Notes: generated by a model not told the origin, from the letters alone. A stretch of DNA of 64,000 bases from JAGOBP01 sp046328575 (GCA_046328575.1 JAXLWI010000011.1:1-64000), one strand, 5' to 3'. Shown: positions 27,322-35,799, counted from the stretch's first letter. Numbers and translations are program-made.

Positions 27322-27762
27322 ATGAGCCGCATTACTAACATCGACGGAACACCCACCCAACAACGCAACGCTATCCGCCGCAGCATCGCCGAAATCCTCC
27401 GCCGCCTGATGGAAAAGAAGACCATCGACGACGAGACCAAGGACATGCTGGCTTTCATCGTCGTTGGCCTGCGCAGCATGGATCAGTCCATCGATTCATC
27501 GGCCAGCGCGTGGGAAAAGCGCGATTACTATATCAAGGCCGATCAACTGCGGCGCGAATGGTTGTGGTTGCCAGACACAGCCGATCGGCTTGAGGCGCTG
27601 CTACGCAGTAACGATTGGGCCACGGCACCGATCGAATTGGCGGGCCTGGCCGCGCGTTTCTCCGACGTCAAAGTTGCAACTTTTACCAAGTCCCCTGCTC
27701 TGTGGCAAGGCGCGTATAAGAAGTTGCTCGCCACGCCGCAGCGCAACAACGGGCGACGCTAG
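27322..27762 (+). CDS. hypothetical protein upstream of dinB
   Basis: 146 residues, ATG 36 bases after a good promoter, weak ribosome site. All-helical and charged (begins MSRITNIDGTPTQQRNAIRR; later TKDMLAFIVVGLRSMDQSID and AWEKRDYYIKADQLRREW). No motif or membrane segment recognised. The stop is 13 bases before dinB, so it may be co-expressed with the polymerase and take part in a damage response, but this rests only on position. Confidence 0.75.
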   Translation: MSRITNIDGTPTQQRNAIRRSIAEILRRLMEKKTIDDETKDMLAFIVVGLRSMDQSIDSSASAWEKRDYYIKADQLRREWLWLPDTADRLEALLRSNDWATAPIELAGLAARFSDVKVATFTKSPALWQGAYKKLLATPQRNNGRR

Positions 27763-27775
27763 CGATTGAACCGGC

Positions 27776-28945
27776 ATGCCGCGCACGATCCTGCACATCG
27801 ATCTTGACGCCTTCTTTGTCTCTGTCGAGTTGCTGGATAAGCCAGAACTGCGCGGCAAACCGGTGGCCGTCGGCGGGGCGGCCGATTCGCGCGGCGTAAT
27901 CTCGTCGGCGTCATACGAAGCGCGGAAGTTCGGCGTCCGATCGGCTTTGCCAACGAAACGGGCGCTGCAACTCTGCCCCGATCTGATCCTGCTTCACGGC
28001 GATCATACCAAATACAGCGAGCACTCACGCCACATCATGGCGATGCTGCACACGTTTACGCCGCAAATCGAGCAGATTTCCATCGACGAAGCATTTCTCG
28101 ATATCACTGGTACCGAACTGCGTTTTGGCTCGCCGGAACAGCTCGCTCATCGTCTGCATGATCAAGTCCGCGACGAGTTTGGGCTGCCGTGCTCGATTGG
28201 TATCGCCAGCAATAAACTTGTCGCCAAAATCGCCACAGAGAAAGCCAAGCCGAACGGCGTGTTGATTGTGCCGGTTGGTCAAGAAGCGGTGTTTCTCGCA
28301 CCGCAGCCCGTGCGCGCCTTGTGGGGCGTCGGCCCTAAAACCGCCGAGATTCTCAAGGCTTTGCGCATTGAGACGATCGGGCAGATTGCGGCTACCGCTC
28401 CTGATGTGTTGAAGCGCCGACTGGGTGAGAACGGCGCACTCGATCTGATTCGGCGCGCCCAAGGCCTCGATGACTCGCCCGTCATCAACGAGCATGAAGT
28501 CAAGCAGATCAGCCAGGAGATTACGTTCGCGCGTGATGTGGCCGATAAAGCGCGTTTGCGTGCGACGATTTTGGAGTTGAGCGAGGGCGTTGGCGTGCGC
28601 CTGCGCGAAGAACAGATCAGCGCCGCCACAATTGCGATCAAGTTGCGCTACGGCGACTTCTCGACGTTCACACGGCAGACCACTCTGCCCCAGCCCGTCG
28701 AATTGGATCAGCCGATCTTCGAGACAGCGTGGCGATTGTTTGAGATGAATTGGACCGGCCGACCGATTCGCTTGCTTGGCGTCGCGGCGCGGCAATTGAA
28801 ACCGATCGCGCGTCAACTCGATCTGTTCACGCCGCGTGACGATCGCCTCGATCGACTTACCCAGGCTGTTGATGAGATTCGCGACAAATTTGGCACGAAA
28901 GCCATCAAGCGTGCGTCGACGCTGCGACCAAAACGCCGTGAATAG
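27776..28945 (+). CDS. dinB: DNA polymerase IV (Y family)
   Basis: 389 residues. Translesion polymerase with catalytic motifs LHIDLDAFFVSVE and SIDEAFLDITG, the YEARKFGVRSALP finger motif, a helix-hairpin-helix (LWGVGPKTAEIL) and a complete little-finger domain. The C terminus (LDLFTPRDDRLDRLTQAVD) may include the clamp-binding motif QLDLF. It is the second gene of a two-gene transcript. Confidence 0.96.
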   Translation: MPRTILHIDLDAFFVSVELLDKPELRGKPVAVGGAADSRGVISSASYEARKFGVRSALPTKRALQLCPDLILLHGDHTKYSEHSRHIMAMLHTFTPQIEQISIDEAFLDITGTELRFGSPEQLAHRLHDQVRDEFGLPCSIGIASNKLVAKIATEKAKPNGVLIVPVGQEAVFLAPQPVRALWGVGPKTAEILKALRIETIGQIAATAPDVLKRRLGENGALDLIRRAQGLDDSPVINEHEVKQISQEITFARDVADKARLRATILELSEGVGVRLREEQISAATIAIKLRYGDFSTFTRQTTLPQPVELDQPIFETAWRLFEMNWTGRPIRLLGVAARQLKPIARQLDLFTPRDDRLDRLTQAVDEIRDKFGTKAIKRASTLRPKRRE

Positions 28946-29045
28946 TTCGCATAGAATTTTTCTTTTGTAGGCAATAGTGTATATTGATCTGGCGTAATAG
29001 TGTATTGTCTATGCGAATAGTCCGTTCGAAGACTATAATAACCCT
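28941..29045 (+). promoter_or_regulatory. promoter/operator cluster before the P-loop gene at 29046
   Basis: TATAAT at 29034-29039 lies 6 bases before the ATG, so the message would be leaderless. Upstream are an inverted pair TTCGCATAGA (28946-28955) and TCTATGCGAA (29008-29017), two direct copies of AATAGTGTAT (28973-28982, 28996-29005), and a CGAAT-N5-GTTCG element (29014-29028) one base longer than the Gram-positive LexA box. The 12-mer CTATGCGAATAG recurs inside the gene at 29989-30000. It looks like a multi-site operator. Confidence 0.5.
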
Positions 29046-31127
29046 ATGACTTCCGCCATTGCTTTGAATCAGCGTTCGTTTCTAGTTGGCCCGGCTGGCA
29101 GCGGCAAGACGACGCTGGCTGTGCAACACCTCGATGCGTTGTTGCATGCAGATCTTCAGAACGGCTCGATTCTGGTGCTGGCCCCGCAGCGCAGTTTGCT
29201 GCGCCCCTATCAAGCTCATCTCCATCAGGCTGAACTGCCCGGTCGTGAAGAAGTGGAACTACTTACCGTCGGCGGCCTAGCGCGGCGTTCCGTCGATTTG
29301 ATGTGGCCCGCCATCGCCGCCAACAGCGGCTTTGCGCAGCCGAACGAATCACCGACGTTTCTCACTCTGGAAACCGCACAATACTACATGGAACTCGTCG
29401 TGCGGCCGTTTACCAGTGAGCGGTTCTATTTTGAAAACGTGCGTGTGCCGCCACAGCGCTTGTACAGCCAACTACTTGATAATCTGAATAAGGCGGCGTT
29501 GGTCGGTTTTCCGCACACCGATGTTGGTCGACGTCTGATCGAGGCCTGGGATGGCCCAGCCGCGCAGACTATCACGTACGCGCAAGTACAGGACTGCCTA
29601 AATCGTTTTCGCGACTATTGCTTAGCGCATAATTTACTGGATTTCTCGCTGCAAATTGAGCTCTTTCACAGTTTGCTTCAGCGTGACTGGTTCAAGAGTT
29701 GGTTGTATCGCCGCTATCGCCATTTGATCGTCGACAATGTCGAAGAAGAGAGTCCGTTCGCGCACGAGCTCTTGCGCGATTGGCTGCCCCACGCTGACTC
29801 AGCCTTGATTGTGTACGACACTAATGCTGGTTATCGATCGTTCTTGGGCGCCGATGCTCGATCGGGTTACGCCCTACGATCGGCCTGTGATCAGACGATC
29901 GAGCTGACCGACTCGCACGTGATGTCGATCGAGATGCGGCGTTTTGAAGTCGACGTAGTCCGTGTATTGGATCGGTATAGCGAACTGCCTATGCGAATAG
30001 ACTTGACCACGAACCGCCAACCCGCGATCGAATTTGGCGGCGGACGGTTCTATCCGCAGATGCTGGATTGGGTGGCCGATCGCATCGGCGACCTCGTGCG
30101 TGACTCGGTTGCCCCGCGCGATATTGCCGTGTTGACGCCGTTCTTAGGCGATGCACTGCGTTTTGCGTTGGAAGAACGTCTGCAGGCGCGCCACATTCCG
30201 ACGCGATCATTGCGACCGTCGCGTGCGCTGAATGAAGAGGTCGTAACTCGTGGCTTGATGACGCTCGCTAATCTCGCGTACGCTGATCGGGCCGCTGTGC
30301 CTCCGCAGGCCGATGTGGCGCAGGCGCTGACGTTGTCCATCGCGGGGCTTGACCCGGCGCGTGGCCACTTACTCGCCGAGCGGCTCTATCGAGTGCGCGA
30401 CGGCCAGGCCGAACTCAATCCGTTTGATGTACTCAAGCCTGAATTGCAAGATCGCATTGGCTACGAAGTCGGCGCACGGTACGATCGGTTGCGCACGTGG
30501 CTGAGCGAGCATCGCACCGAATCCGCCGTGCCGCTCGATCACTTTCTCGCCAAGTTGTTTGGCGAAGTGTTATCGCAGCCTGGCTTTGGCTTTCACGCCC
30601 AAATCGATCCGGGGCGCATCACGGCGCAGATTATTGAGTCGGCCCGTAAGTTCCGACAGACGATCGGCGCGGATGCAAATGTGACCTTGACTGAAACAGT
30701 GGCGCGTGATTACATCCAGATGGTTAGTGAAGGTGTGGTCGCGGCGACGTTTGTCGTCAGCCCGTACGCAGAGACGCCCGACGCGGTGCTGTTGGCTCCG
30801 GCATATACGTTCTTGCTTAGCAACGAATCGGTCGGCTATCAATTCTGGCTCAATGCGGGCAGCCCGGCATGGTGGGAACGGCTGTATCAACCGCTGACGC
30901 ATCCGTACGTGCTTACGCGCGATTGGCCCGCCGGTAAGAAGTGGACCGATCAGGACGAGCAGACTAAACGGCGAGAGGTGCTCCTCCGCCTGATGCGCGG
31001 CCTGATTCGGCGCTGCCGCACTCGCGTCTATCTGGCCATCAGCACGCTCAACGAGCAAGGCTTTGAGGAGCGCGGCCCGTTACTGACGATGATTCAACAA
31101 GTGTTGCGCGACAGCGCCAACACTTAA
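29046..31127 (+). CDS. AddB-like P-loop protein without nuclease domain
   Basis: 693 residues; the ATG is 6 bases after a TATAAT box, so probably leaderless. Begins with a UvrD-type Walker A (LVGPAGSGKTTLAVQHL) and a candidate Walker B (HLIVDNVEEESP); the remaining helicase motifs are weak, as in the N-terminal half of AddB/RexB. Unlike AddB there is no C-terminal Fe-S nuclease: the protein ends with STLNEQGFEERGPLL. A UvrD-like helicase and a separate Fe-S nuclease are encoded at 37178 and 39560, which could complete such a complex. The activity is inferred; the family placement is moderate. Confidence 0.7.
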   Translation: MTSAIALNQRSFLVGPAGSGKTTLAVQHLDALLHADLQNGSILVLAPQRSLLRPYQAHLHQAELPGREEVELLTVGGLARRSVDLMWPAIAANSGFAQPNESPTFLTLETAQYYMELVVRPFTSERFYFENVRVPPQRLYSQLLDNLNKAALVGFPHTDVGRRLIEAWDGPAAQTITYAQVQDCLNRFRDYCLAHNLLDFSLQIELFHSLLQRDWFKSWLYRRYRHLIVDNVEEESPFAHELLRDWLPHADSALIVYDTNAGYRSFLGADARSGYALRSACDQTIELTDSHVMSIEMRRFEVDVVRVLDRYSELPMRIDLTTNRQPAIEFGGGRFYPQMLDWVADRIGDLVRDSVAPRDIAVLTPFLGDALRFALEERLQARHIPTRSLRPSRALNEEVVTRGLMTLANLAYADRAAVPPQADVAQALTLSIAGLDPARGHLLAERLYRVRDGQAELNPFDVLKPELQDRIGYEVGARYDRLRTWLSEHRTESAVPLDHFLAKLFGEVLSQPGFGFHAQIDPGRITAQIIESARKFRQTIGADANVTLTETVARDYIQMVSEGVVAATFVVSPYAETPDAVLLAPAYTFLLSNESVGYQFWLNAGSPAWWERLYQPLTHPYVLTRDWPAGKKWTDQDEQTKRREVLLRLMRGLIRRCRTRVYLAISTLNEQGFEERGPLLTMIQQVLRDSANT

Positions 31128-31147
31128 GAATACAGGAGATACTGAGC

Positions 31148-31780
31148 ATGGCGTTGTTTCTCGATTCAGCCTCAGCCGCCGATGCCCGCCAAGCGATGGC
31201 GCTGGGCTTTGTGAACGGCATTACGACCAATCCCAATTTGATGGCCAAAGTGGCGGGCAAACCCACAGACATCATCGCCGAACTGGCCGACATCTGCCCC
31301 GGTCCGGTCTTCTATCAACTCACCGCGCCCACCGTGACCGAGCGCGAAATCGAAGCACGCCGCGTGCTGGCACTACGTCCCAACATTGCGTTGAAGATCG
31401 CCATGACGACAGAGAATCTGGCTTTGGCGGCGAAGTTCGCTAAAGAAGGCATAAAGGTGGGGATGACGGCCAGTTACAGCGCGGCGCAAACGTATCTGAC
31501 GTGCGAAGCAAACGTGACGTATTCCATTGCCTACGTCAATCGCAGCACGCGCTTACAAGGCGACGGATTGGCGTTGGTTTCAGAAATGCGCGCTGTGGTT
31601 GAAGCTTGCGATACCACGACGACGATCCTGGTTGCCAGCCTGAAATCCACCGCCGAGGTGGTGCAAGCCGTGATTGCGGGTGCGCATCACGTCACCATCC
31701 CCCTGCCCTTGCTGCTCGAAATGGGTAACCATCCGCTGTCCGATCAAGCCATCGAGGAATTTGCGCGCGCCGGCCGATAA
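31148..31780 (+). CDS. transaldolase-like fructose-6-phosphate aldolase family protein
   Basis: 210 residues, ATG with CAGGAGATA site. Small-subgroup transaldolase (Fsa/TalC) with FLDSASAADARQAM, GITTNPNLMAK, Schiff-base Lys in NIALKIAMTTENL and GMTASYSAAQ. It either transfers dihydroxyacetone units in the pentose phosphate pathway or cleaves fructose 6-phosphate. A role in feeding xylulose-derived pentose phosphate into glycolysis would fit the xylose genes at 49-61 kb. The start is 20 bases after the AddB-like stop. Confidence 0.92.
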   Translation: MALFLDSASAADARQAMALGFVNGITTNPNLMAKVAGKPTDIIAELADICPGPVFYQLTAPTVTEREIEARRVLALRPNIALKIAMTTENLALAAKFAKEGIKVGMTASYSAAQTYLTCEANVTYSIAYVNRSTRLQGDGLALVSEMRAVVEACDTTTTILVASLKSTAEVVQAVIAGAHHVTIPLPLLLEMGNHPLSDQAIEEFARAGR

Positions 31781-31802
31781 ATCCACGCCAACGCTCCGGA
31801 CC

Positions 31803-31834
31803 GTGACTGGTAAGTAAGCCCACTTACCAGTCAC
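31803..31834 (+). terminator. hairpin downstream of transaldolase-like gene
   Basis: Perfect 13-bp stem GTGACTGGTAAGT/ACTTACCAGTCAC with a 6-base loop, 23 bases after the stop. No U-tract, so termination may be weak or factor-assisted. Confidence 0.6.
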
Positions 31835-31983
31835 AGCGGTAAAGACCACAGCGGACAGTCGGCCACCGCCGCAACGAGTATGACATTTGTAAGCCCAGTC
31901 AAGGTCAATCCTCAGTCATCATCCCCCAGATTTGGTGCTACACTACACACATCTCCCGTACCTGTCGCCCGGACAATCTTTTC

Positions 31984-33108
31984 ATGTGGCGCAAGCGTCT
32001 AAGCCTGTTGTTCCTCATCGTCGCGTGGTTCGCCATCGGTTGGCTGACCCGTGGTTTGATATCACCCCCGCTGAATTCTGAGTTGCAACTCGTCGCGCAA
32101 GCCGGCGACGTGTTGACCGCCAAAGCCTATGGCCCCTTGCCCGCGACTCGTTCGATGACGTATGCGGCGATTCGCGGCCTGCTCGACAGTCTCGATGACA
32201 AGTACGCTGTGTTCTTTGATCCGCAGGCGGCCGAACATGACGCACTGGGCCTGCAAGGCCAGGATGCCGTCATCGGGTTACGAGGTGAACTCCGCAATGG
32301 GCAATTTGTCGTGATTGATGTCTTCCCCGATCAACCCGCCGCGCAAGCCGGGATTCAAGTGGGCGACATCATCCTCGAAGTAGACGGTTGGCCGATCACA
32401 GACACGGCATTTCAATCCGAGGTTGTGTCGATGATCCGCGGCCCGATCGGATCGGTGGCCCACCTAACGGTTACGCGCAGCGCGCAAACGTTGAAGTTTG
32501 ATGTGCCGCGCCAGCCTGCGCAAGACGTTACGACGCGCCTGATCGATGGACACATCGGCTACATCCGCTTGGATCGTTTTACGGATCAATCGCCGCGCCA
32601 GATGGAAGACGGCTTGAAGTCGTTACTGGCCAGTAACCCCAGCGGCTTAATTTGGGATCTGCGTTACAACGGCGGCGGCTTGATGGATGTAACACAGAAA
32701 GTATTAGATCTGTTTCTCCCAGAAGGTCTCGCGTTCTACGCAAAGACCAGCGACGGCAAGTTGATTCCGTATCCGACAGTATCTGGCAATCTTGCCGAAC
32801 AGATTCCGCTCGTCGTCTTGATTGGACCTGACACCTATTCTGCGCCGGAAACCGCGGCGGCCGCGATTGCTGATCGGGGCCGCGGAAAACTCATCGGGCA
32901 GACGACGCACGGCAAAGGTTCTATCGTCGATACCGTCCGTTTGATCGATGGCTCCGCCCTGCGGTTCACCGTCGCACGCTGGCTCTCGCCCGTGCATCAA
33001 ACTGACTTCGAGGGGCGCGGCGTATCACCCGATATAGTTGTGGCTGAAAACAGTCAGGGCGCGACTGAAGACAGTGTCCTTCAACGCGCAGTTGCATTGC
33101 TGAAGTAA
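31984..33108 (+). CDS. C-terminal processing protease, S41 family
   Basis: 374 residues. N-terminal membrane helix (about 8-26), a PDZ domain (about 95-170: PAAQAGIQVGDIILEVDG) and the S41 protease core. The catalytic Ser lies in DTYSAPETAA and the Lys in TTHGKGS, 25 residues apart as in Tsp; the usual SASAxE is altered to SAPET. Such proteases trim or degrade exported proteins at their C termini. It is 32 bases upstream of a tiny secreted repeat peptide that could be a substrate or simply a neighbour. Confidence 0.93.
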   Translation: MWRKRLSLLFLIVAWFAIGWLTRGLISPPLNSELQLVAQAGDVLTAKAYGPLPATRSMTYAAIRGLLDSLDDKYAVFFDPQAAEHDALGLQGQDAVIGLRGELRNGQFVVIDVFPDQPAAQAGIQVGDIILEVDGWPITDTAFQSEVVSMIRGPIGSVAHLTVTRSAQTLKFDVPRQPAQDVTTRLIDGHIGYIRLDRFTDQSPRQMEDGLKSLLASNPSGLIWDLRYNGGGLMDVTQKVLDLFLPEGLAFYAKTSDGKLIPYPTVSGNLAEQIPLVVLIGPDTYSAPETAAAAIADRGRGKLIGQTTHGKGSIVDTVRLIDGSALRFTVARWLSPVHQTDFEGRGVSPDIVVAENSQGATEDSVLQRAVALLK

Positions 33109-33140
33109 AGACACTTTATCCAGTGACGGAGGTTCCCCGC

Positions 33141-33413
33141 ATGAAGAAAACGTTGTTAGCGACAGCAGTGATTCTGGTGCTCATCGTCCTGCTGACCGTC
33201 TTGCCGGTGAGTGCCTGGTCAGGCGGTTATGGCGCCTGGTCAGGTGGTTACGGTTCATGGGCTGGCGGTTACGGCGTATGGGCCGGTGGATTTGGCGTCT
33301 GGTCAGGTGGCTACGGTACATGGGCTGGCGGATTCGGTGCTTGGTCAGGCGGTTTTGGTGCCTGGTCGGGCGGCTACGGCTCATGGGCTGGTGGCGGGTT
33401 CTGGGGCGACTAA
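33141..33413 (+). CDS. secreted Trp/Gly heptad-repeat peptide
   Basis: 90 residues from ATG 33141, which has GGAGG 8 bases upstream. A signal peptide (1-25, ending LPVSA) is followed by a mature part of 65 residues made almost only of Trp, Gly, Tyr/Phe, Ala and Ser: eight heptads of the form xW(S/A)GG(Y/F)G and a tail SWAGGGFWGD. No charged residue occurs until the final Asp. It is probably exported and self-assembling (amyloid, adhesive or coat-like). It follows an S41 protease gene and ends in a strong terminator. No family recognised. Confidence 0.82.
   Translation: MKKTLLATAVILVLIVLLTVLPVSAWSGGYGAWSGGYGSWAGGYGVWAGGFGVWSGGYGTWAGGFGAWSGGFGAWSGGYGSWAGGGFWGD
33213..33380 (+). repeat. eight tandem 21-bp repeats encoding a W-GG-(Y/F)-G heptad
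   Basis: Units encode AWSGGYG, AWSGGYG, SWAGGYG, VWAGGFG, VWSGGYG, TWAGGFG, AWSGGFG, AWSGGYG. Codon variation between units shows the array has been kept by selection on the peptide rather than by very recent expansion. Confidence 0.9.
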
Positions 33414-33460
33414 TCCCCCTTTTGTACGTGTTGCACACTCGACGCCCTGACTGGGTCGTG

Positions 33461-33498
33461 ACGGCGACAGCTGCCCACTGTCGCCGTTTTTTGTTTTA
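33461..33498 (+). terminator. rho-independent terminator
   Basis: Stem ACGGCGACAG/CTGTCGCCGT, 7-base loop, then TTTTTTG and TTTT. Ends the S41 protease and repeat-peptide transcript. Confidence 0.9.
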
Positions 33499-33600
33499 TT
33501 GAAATACCCCTCATCTCAATCGATGTAACTTGACGTTCTATTGACAGCACCTTATTTGACCGCACAATAGAGTTGTAACACTACACTCATGGAGGCTGAC

Positions 33601-34056
33601 ATGAACTATCAGTGCGAAATCAAGGACCAAACACTGCAACCTACCCTCTCGATTCGAACGCATGCCGCCGTGCAGGACTTGCCGCAACTCTTCGGGCAAA
33701 CCTATGGCGCGATCATGCAATATCTGGGCGAGTTAGGCGAGCAGCCGACCGGCATGCCTTTTGCCGCATACTACAACATGGATATGCAAAACCTCGATGT
33801 CGAGATCGGCTTTCCGGTGTCTAAGCCGCTGCCCGATCGAGGCAACATCCATCATGGGCAACTGCCCGTTGGCAAAATCGCCACCACGCTGCACGTCGGC
33901 CCGTACGACACGGTCGGACCGGCGTATGAAACGCTGACAAAGTTCGCGCAGAGTCAGGGCTACACGCCTAGCGGCGTAGCCTATGAGTTCTACTATAGCG
34001 ATCCGAGCACACCACCCGAGCAAATTCAAACGCGCATCACCTTTCCGCTGAACTAA
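33601..34056 (+). CDS. GyrI-like/AraC effector-binding domain protein
   Basis: 151 residues; ATG 33601 follows GGAGG by 5 bases, while an ATG 12 bases earlier overlaps that site. A stand-alone GyrI-like (SOUL/BacR) fold: alternating strands with AAYYNMDMQNLDVEIGFPV, the LPVGKIATTLHVGPYDTVG turn and PSGVAYEFYYSDPS. Such domains bind small hydrophobic ligands or gyrase; no DNA-binding domain is attached. It sits between two terminators as a monocistronic gene. Confidence 0.9.
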   Translation: MNYQCEIKDQTLQPTLSIRTHAAVQDLPQLFGQTYGAIMQYLGELGEQPTGMPFAAYYNMDMQNLDVEIGFPVSKPLPDRGNIHHGQLPVGKIATTLHVGPYDTVGPAYETLTKFAQSQGYTPSGVAYEFYYSDPSTPPEQIQTRITFPLN

Positions 34057-34072
34057 CCACCGGCGGCCTTCA

Positions 34073-34111
34073 ACAACCCGATCGACCCACTCGCCGATCG
34101 GGTTGTCTTTT
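34073..34111 (+). terminator. rho-independent terminator
   Basis: Stem ACAACCCGATCG/CGATCGGGTTGT (12 bp), 10-base loop, then CTTTTT. The right arm overlaps the -35 region of the next gene. Confidence 0.87.
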
Positions 34112-34132
34112 TGTCCCGAAATTCCGTATAAT
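34103..34132 (+). promoter_or_regulatory. promoter of aldo/keto reductase gene
   Basis: TTGTCT (34103-34108), 18-base spacer, perfect TATAAT (34127-34132), 30 bases before the ATG at 34163. The -35 lies in the terminator stem of the upstream gene. Confidence 0.65.
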
Positions 34133-34162
34133 TCAAGCAGCCTCTCATCAGGAGATCAATCG

Positions 34163-35020
34163 ATGCTTCCACTTGCCCCATTTGGCCGCACCGGTCACAT
34201 CAGCACGCGCGCGATTTTCGGTGCAGCCGCGTTCTGGTCGCTCACTCAAGACGAAGCCAATGCCACGCTCGATCTAATTCTGGAGCGCGGCGTCAATCAC
34301 ATCGATACCGCCGCCAGTTACGGCGAGTCCGAGATGCGCCTTGGCCCGTGGTTGAAGCATCATCGCGATCAATTCTTCCTCGCCACCAAAACCGAAGAGC
34401 GCACGAAACAGGGCGCGCGCGATTCGTTACACCGTTCGCTCGATCGGCTGCACACCGATCACGTCGATCTCTTTCAGATTCACAACCTCAGCGATCCACA
34501 AGAATGGGAGATCGCCCTTGGTCCCGGCGGCGCGCTGGAAGCCTTCATCGAAGCGCGCGAGCAAGGCTTGACGCGCTTCATCGGCGTCACCGGTCATAGC
34601 TTGAATATTGCCGCGTTACACCTGCGCGCTCTGCACCGCTTCGACTTCGATTCGGTGTTGCTGCCGTACAGTTACATCTTGATGCAGAATCCGCAGTACG
34701 CCGCCGATGTGAACGCTCTGCTGGCCCTCTGCGCCGAGCGGAACGTTGCAGTGCAGACCATCAAAGGCATCACGCAGGGACCGTGGCACGATCGGCCGCG
34801 CACCCGCACGACGTGGTATGCGCCGCTGGAAGATCACCGGGCGCGCGAGCAGACTATCCATTGGATATTGGGTAATCCGCAAGTGTTTCTCAACACCGCG
34901 GGCGACATTCATCTGCTGCCCAGCGTCCTGGATGAAGTCGCCCGCTTTGAGACGCGCCCTAGCGACAACGTCATGCGCGAGTTAGTGACCGCGCAGGCGA
35001 TGGAACCGTTGTTTGTGTAA
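34163..35020 (+). CDS. aldo/keto reductase family protein
   Basis: 285 residues from ATG 34163 with CAGGAGA upstream. Catalytic tetrad visible: Asp and Tyr in NHIDTAASYGESE, Lys in FLATKTEER and His in DLFQIHNL. It belongs to the bacterial AKR group of NAD(P)H-dependent carbonyl reductases; C-terminal to the barrel is a cysteine-poor helical tail. Substrate unknown. It is followed by the Hcp-family gene after 24 bases. Confidence 0.92.
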   Translation: MLPLAPFGRTGHISTRAIFGAAAFWSLTQDEANATLDLILERGVNHIDTAASYGESEMRLGPWLKHHRDQFFLATKTEERTKQGARDSLHRSLDRLHTDHVDLFQIHNLSDPQEWEIALGPGGALEAFIEAREQGLTRFIGVTGHSLNIAALHLRALHRFDFDSVLLPYSYILMQNPQYAADVNALLALCAERNVAVQTIKGITQGPWHDRPRTRTTWYAPLEDHRAREQTIHWILGNPQVFLNTAGDIHLLPSVLDEVARFETRPSDNVMRELVTAQAMEPLFV

Positions 35021-35044
35021 ACGCTCAGAGAGGAGACAAGCAAA

Positions 35045-35509
35045 ATGGCTTACGAATTCTACGTCACCATCGAAGGCACTAAGCAAGGCAAGTTGAAAGG
35101 CGACAGCAAGAAGAAAGCCCACAAAGATGCCATCGTCGGGCTGGCCTTTGAATACGCCGTCACCTCGCCGCGCGATGCCGGTTCAGGTCAGGCCACCGGC
35201 AAGCGACAGCACAGCCCAATCGTGATCACTAAACGTTGGGGCGCAGCCACACCCCAGTTGTATCAGGCGCTGATAACGAATGAAGTGTTGAAATCAGTGC
35301 TCATTGAATTTGTGAAGGTAAACTCGGCGGGGAAGGAATACGTTTATCACACGATCAAATTGACCAACGCCGCTGTTGTTTCGATCGAACAGTACGCCAA
35401 TCCCGAAGATCGCGAACTTGAGGATGTTGCGTTTGTGTGCCAAAAGATCGAGATTGAGAACAAGGACGGCAAGACGATGGTCATCGACGATTGGTATACC
35501 AACGCATGA
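35045..35509 (+). CDS. Hcp-family (type VI secretion tube-like) protein
   Basis: 154 residues, ATG with AGAGGAGACA upstream. The sequence matches the Hcp fold: start MAYEFYVTIEGTKQGKLKGD, then VGLAFEYAVTSPRDAGSGQATGK with the KRQHSPIVITKRWGAATPQL block, and ends ENKDGKTMVIDDWYTNA. Hcp forms hexameric rings that build the inner tube of type VI systems. No sheath, VgrG, baseplate or ClpV gene is within the window, so it may be an orphan structural or secreted protein. The stop overlaps the next start (ATGA). Confidence 0.88.
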   Translation: MAYEFYVTIEGTKQGKLKGDSKKKAHKDAIVGLAFEYAVTSPRDAGSGQATGKRQHSPIVITKRWGAATPQLYQALITNEVLKSVLIEFVKVNSAGKEYVYHTIKLTNAAVVSIEQYANPEDRELEDVAFVCQKIEIENKDGKTMVIDDWYTNA

Positions 35510-35799
35510 AAATCCTGGCACTCGAACGCGATCAGTCCGGCTTAACCGATGCCGATTTTCAACCGCACCTGAAAGCCGAAGCCGCTCGCGCGTGGGAACT
35601 CCATCAGGACGGCGTTATCCGCGAGTTGTACTTCGATCCGCGTGAACACACCGCTGTATTGATGCTGGAATGCGCCAGCCTCGAAGACGCACAGGCCGCG
35701 CTCGCCACTTTACCGCTGGTCGAGCACGGCCTGATCGAGTTTGAGTTGATTCCTCTAGTTCCCTATGACGGTTTCGCGCGATTGTTTGCGCCACTGTAG
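35506..35799 (+). CDS. small ferredoxin-like (YCII/muconolactone isomerase-like) protein
   Basis: 97 residues; the ATG overlaps the Hcp stop as ATGA, giving tight translational coupling. The beta-alpha-beta pattern (MKILALERDQ, ARAWELHQDGVIRELYFD, AVLMLECASLEDAQAALATLPLV split over strands, IEFELIPLVPYDGF) resembles dimeric alpha-beta barrel proteins such as YCII or muconolactone isomerase. Catalytic residues are not identifiable. Coupling to Hcp suggests joint function. Confidence 0.75.
   Translation: MKILALERDQSGLTDADFQPHLKAEAARAWELHQDGVIRELYFDPREHTAVLMLECASLEDAQAALATLPLVEHGLIEFELIPLVPYDGFARLFAPL

Noticed and set aside
25729..27322. A genomic island bounded by the integrase
   Set aside because: Neighbouring genes are ordinary chromosomal ones and no flanking direct repeats or tRNA target were seen.
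29014..29028. SOS (LexA) box
   Set aside because: CGAAT-N5-GTTCG is one base longer than the Gram-positive consensus and has a mismatch; kept only as part of the repeat cluster.
33213..33380. CRISPR array suggested by regular 21-bp repeats
   Set aside because: Units are contiguous without spacers, in frame, and encode a heptad peptide behind a signal sequence.
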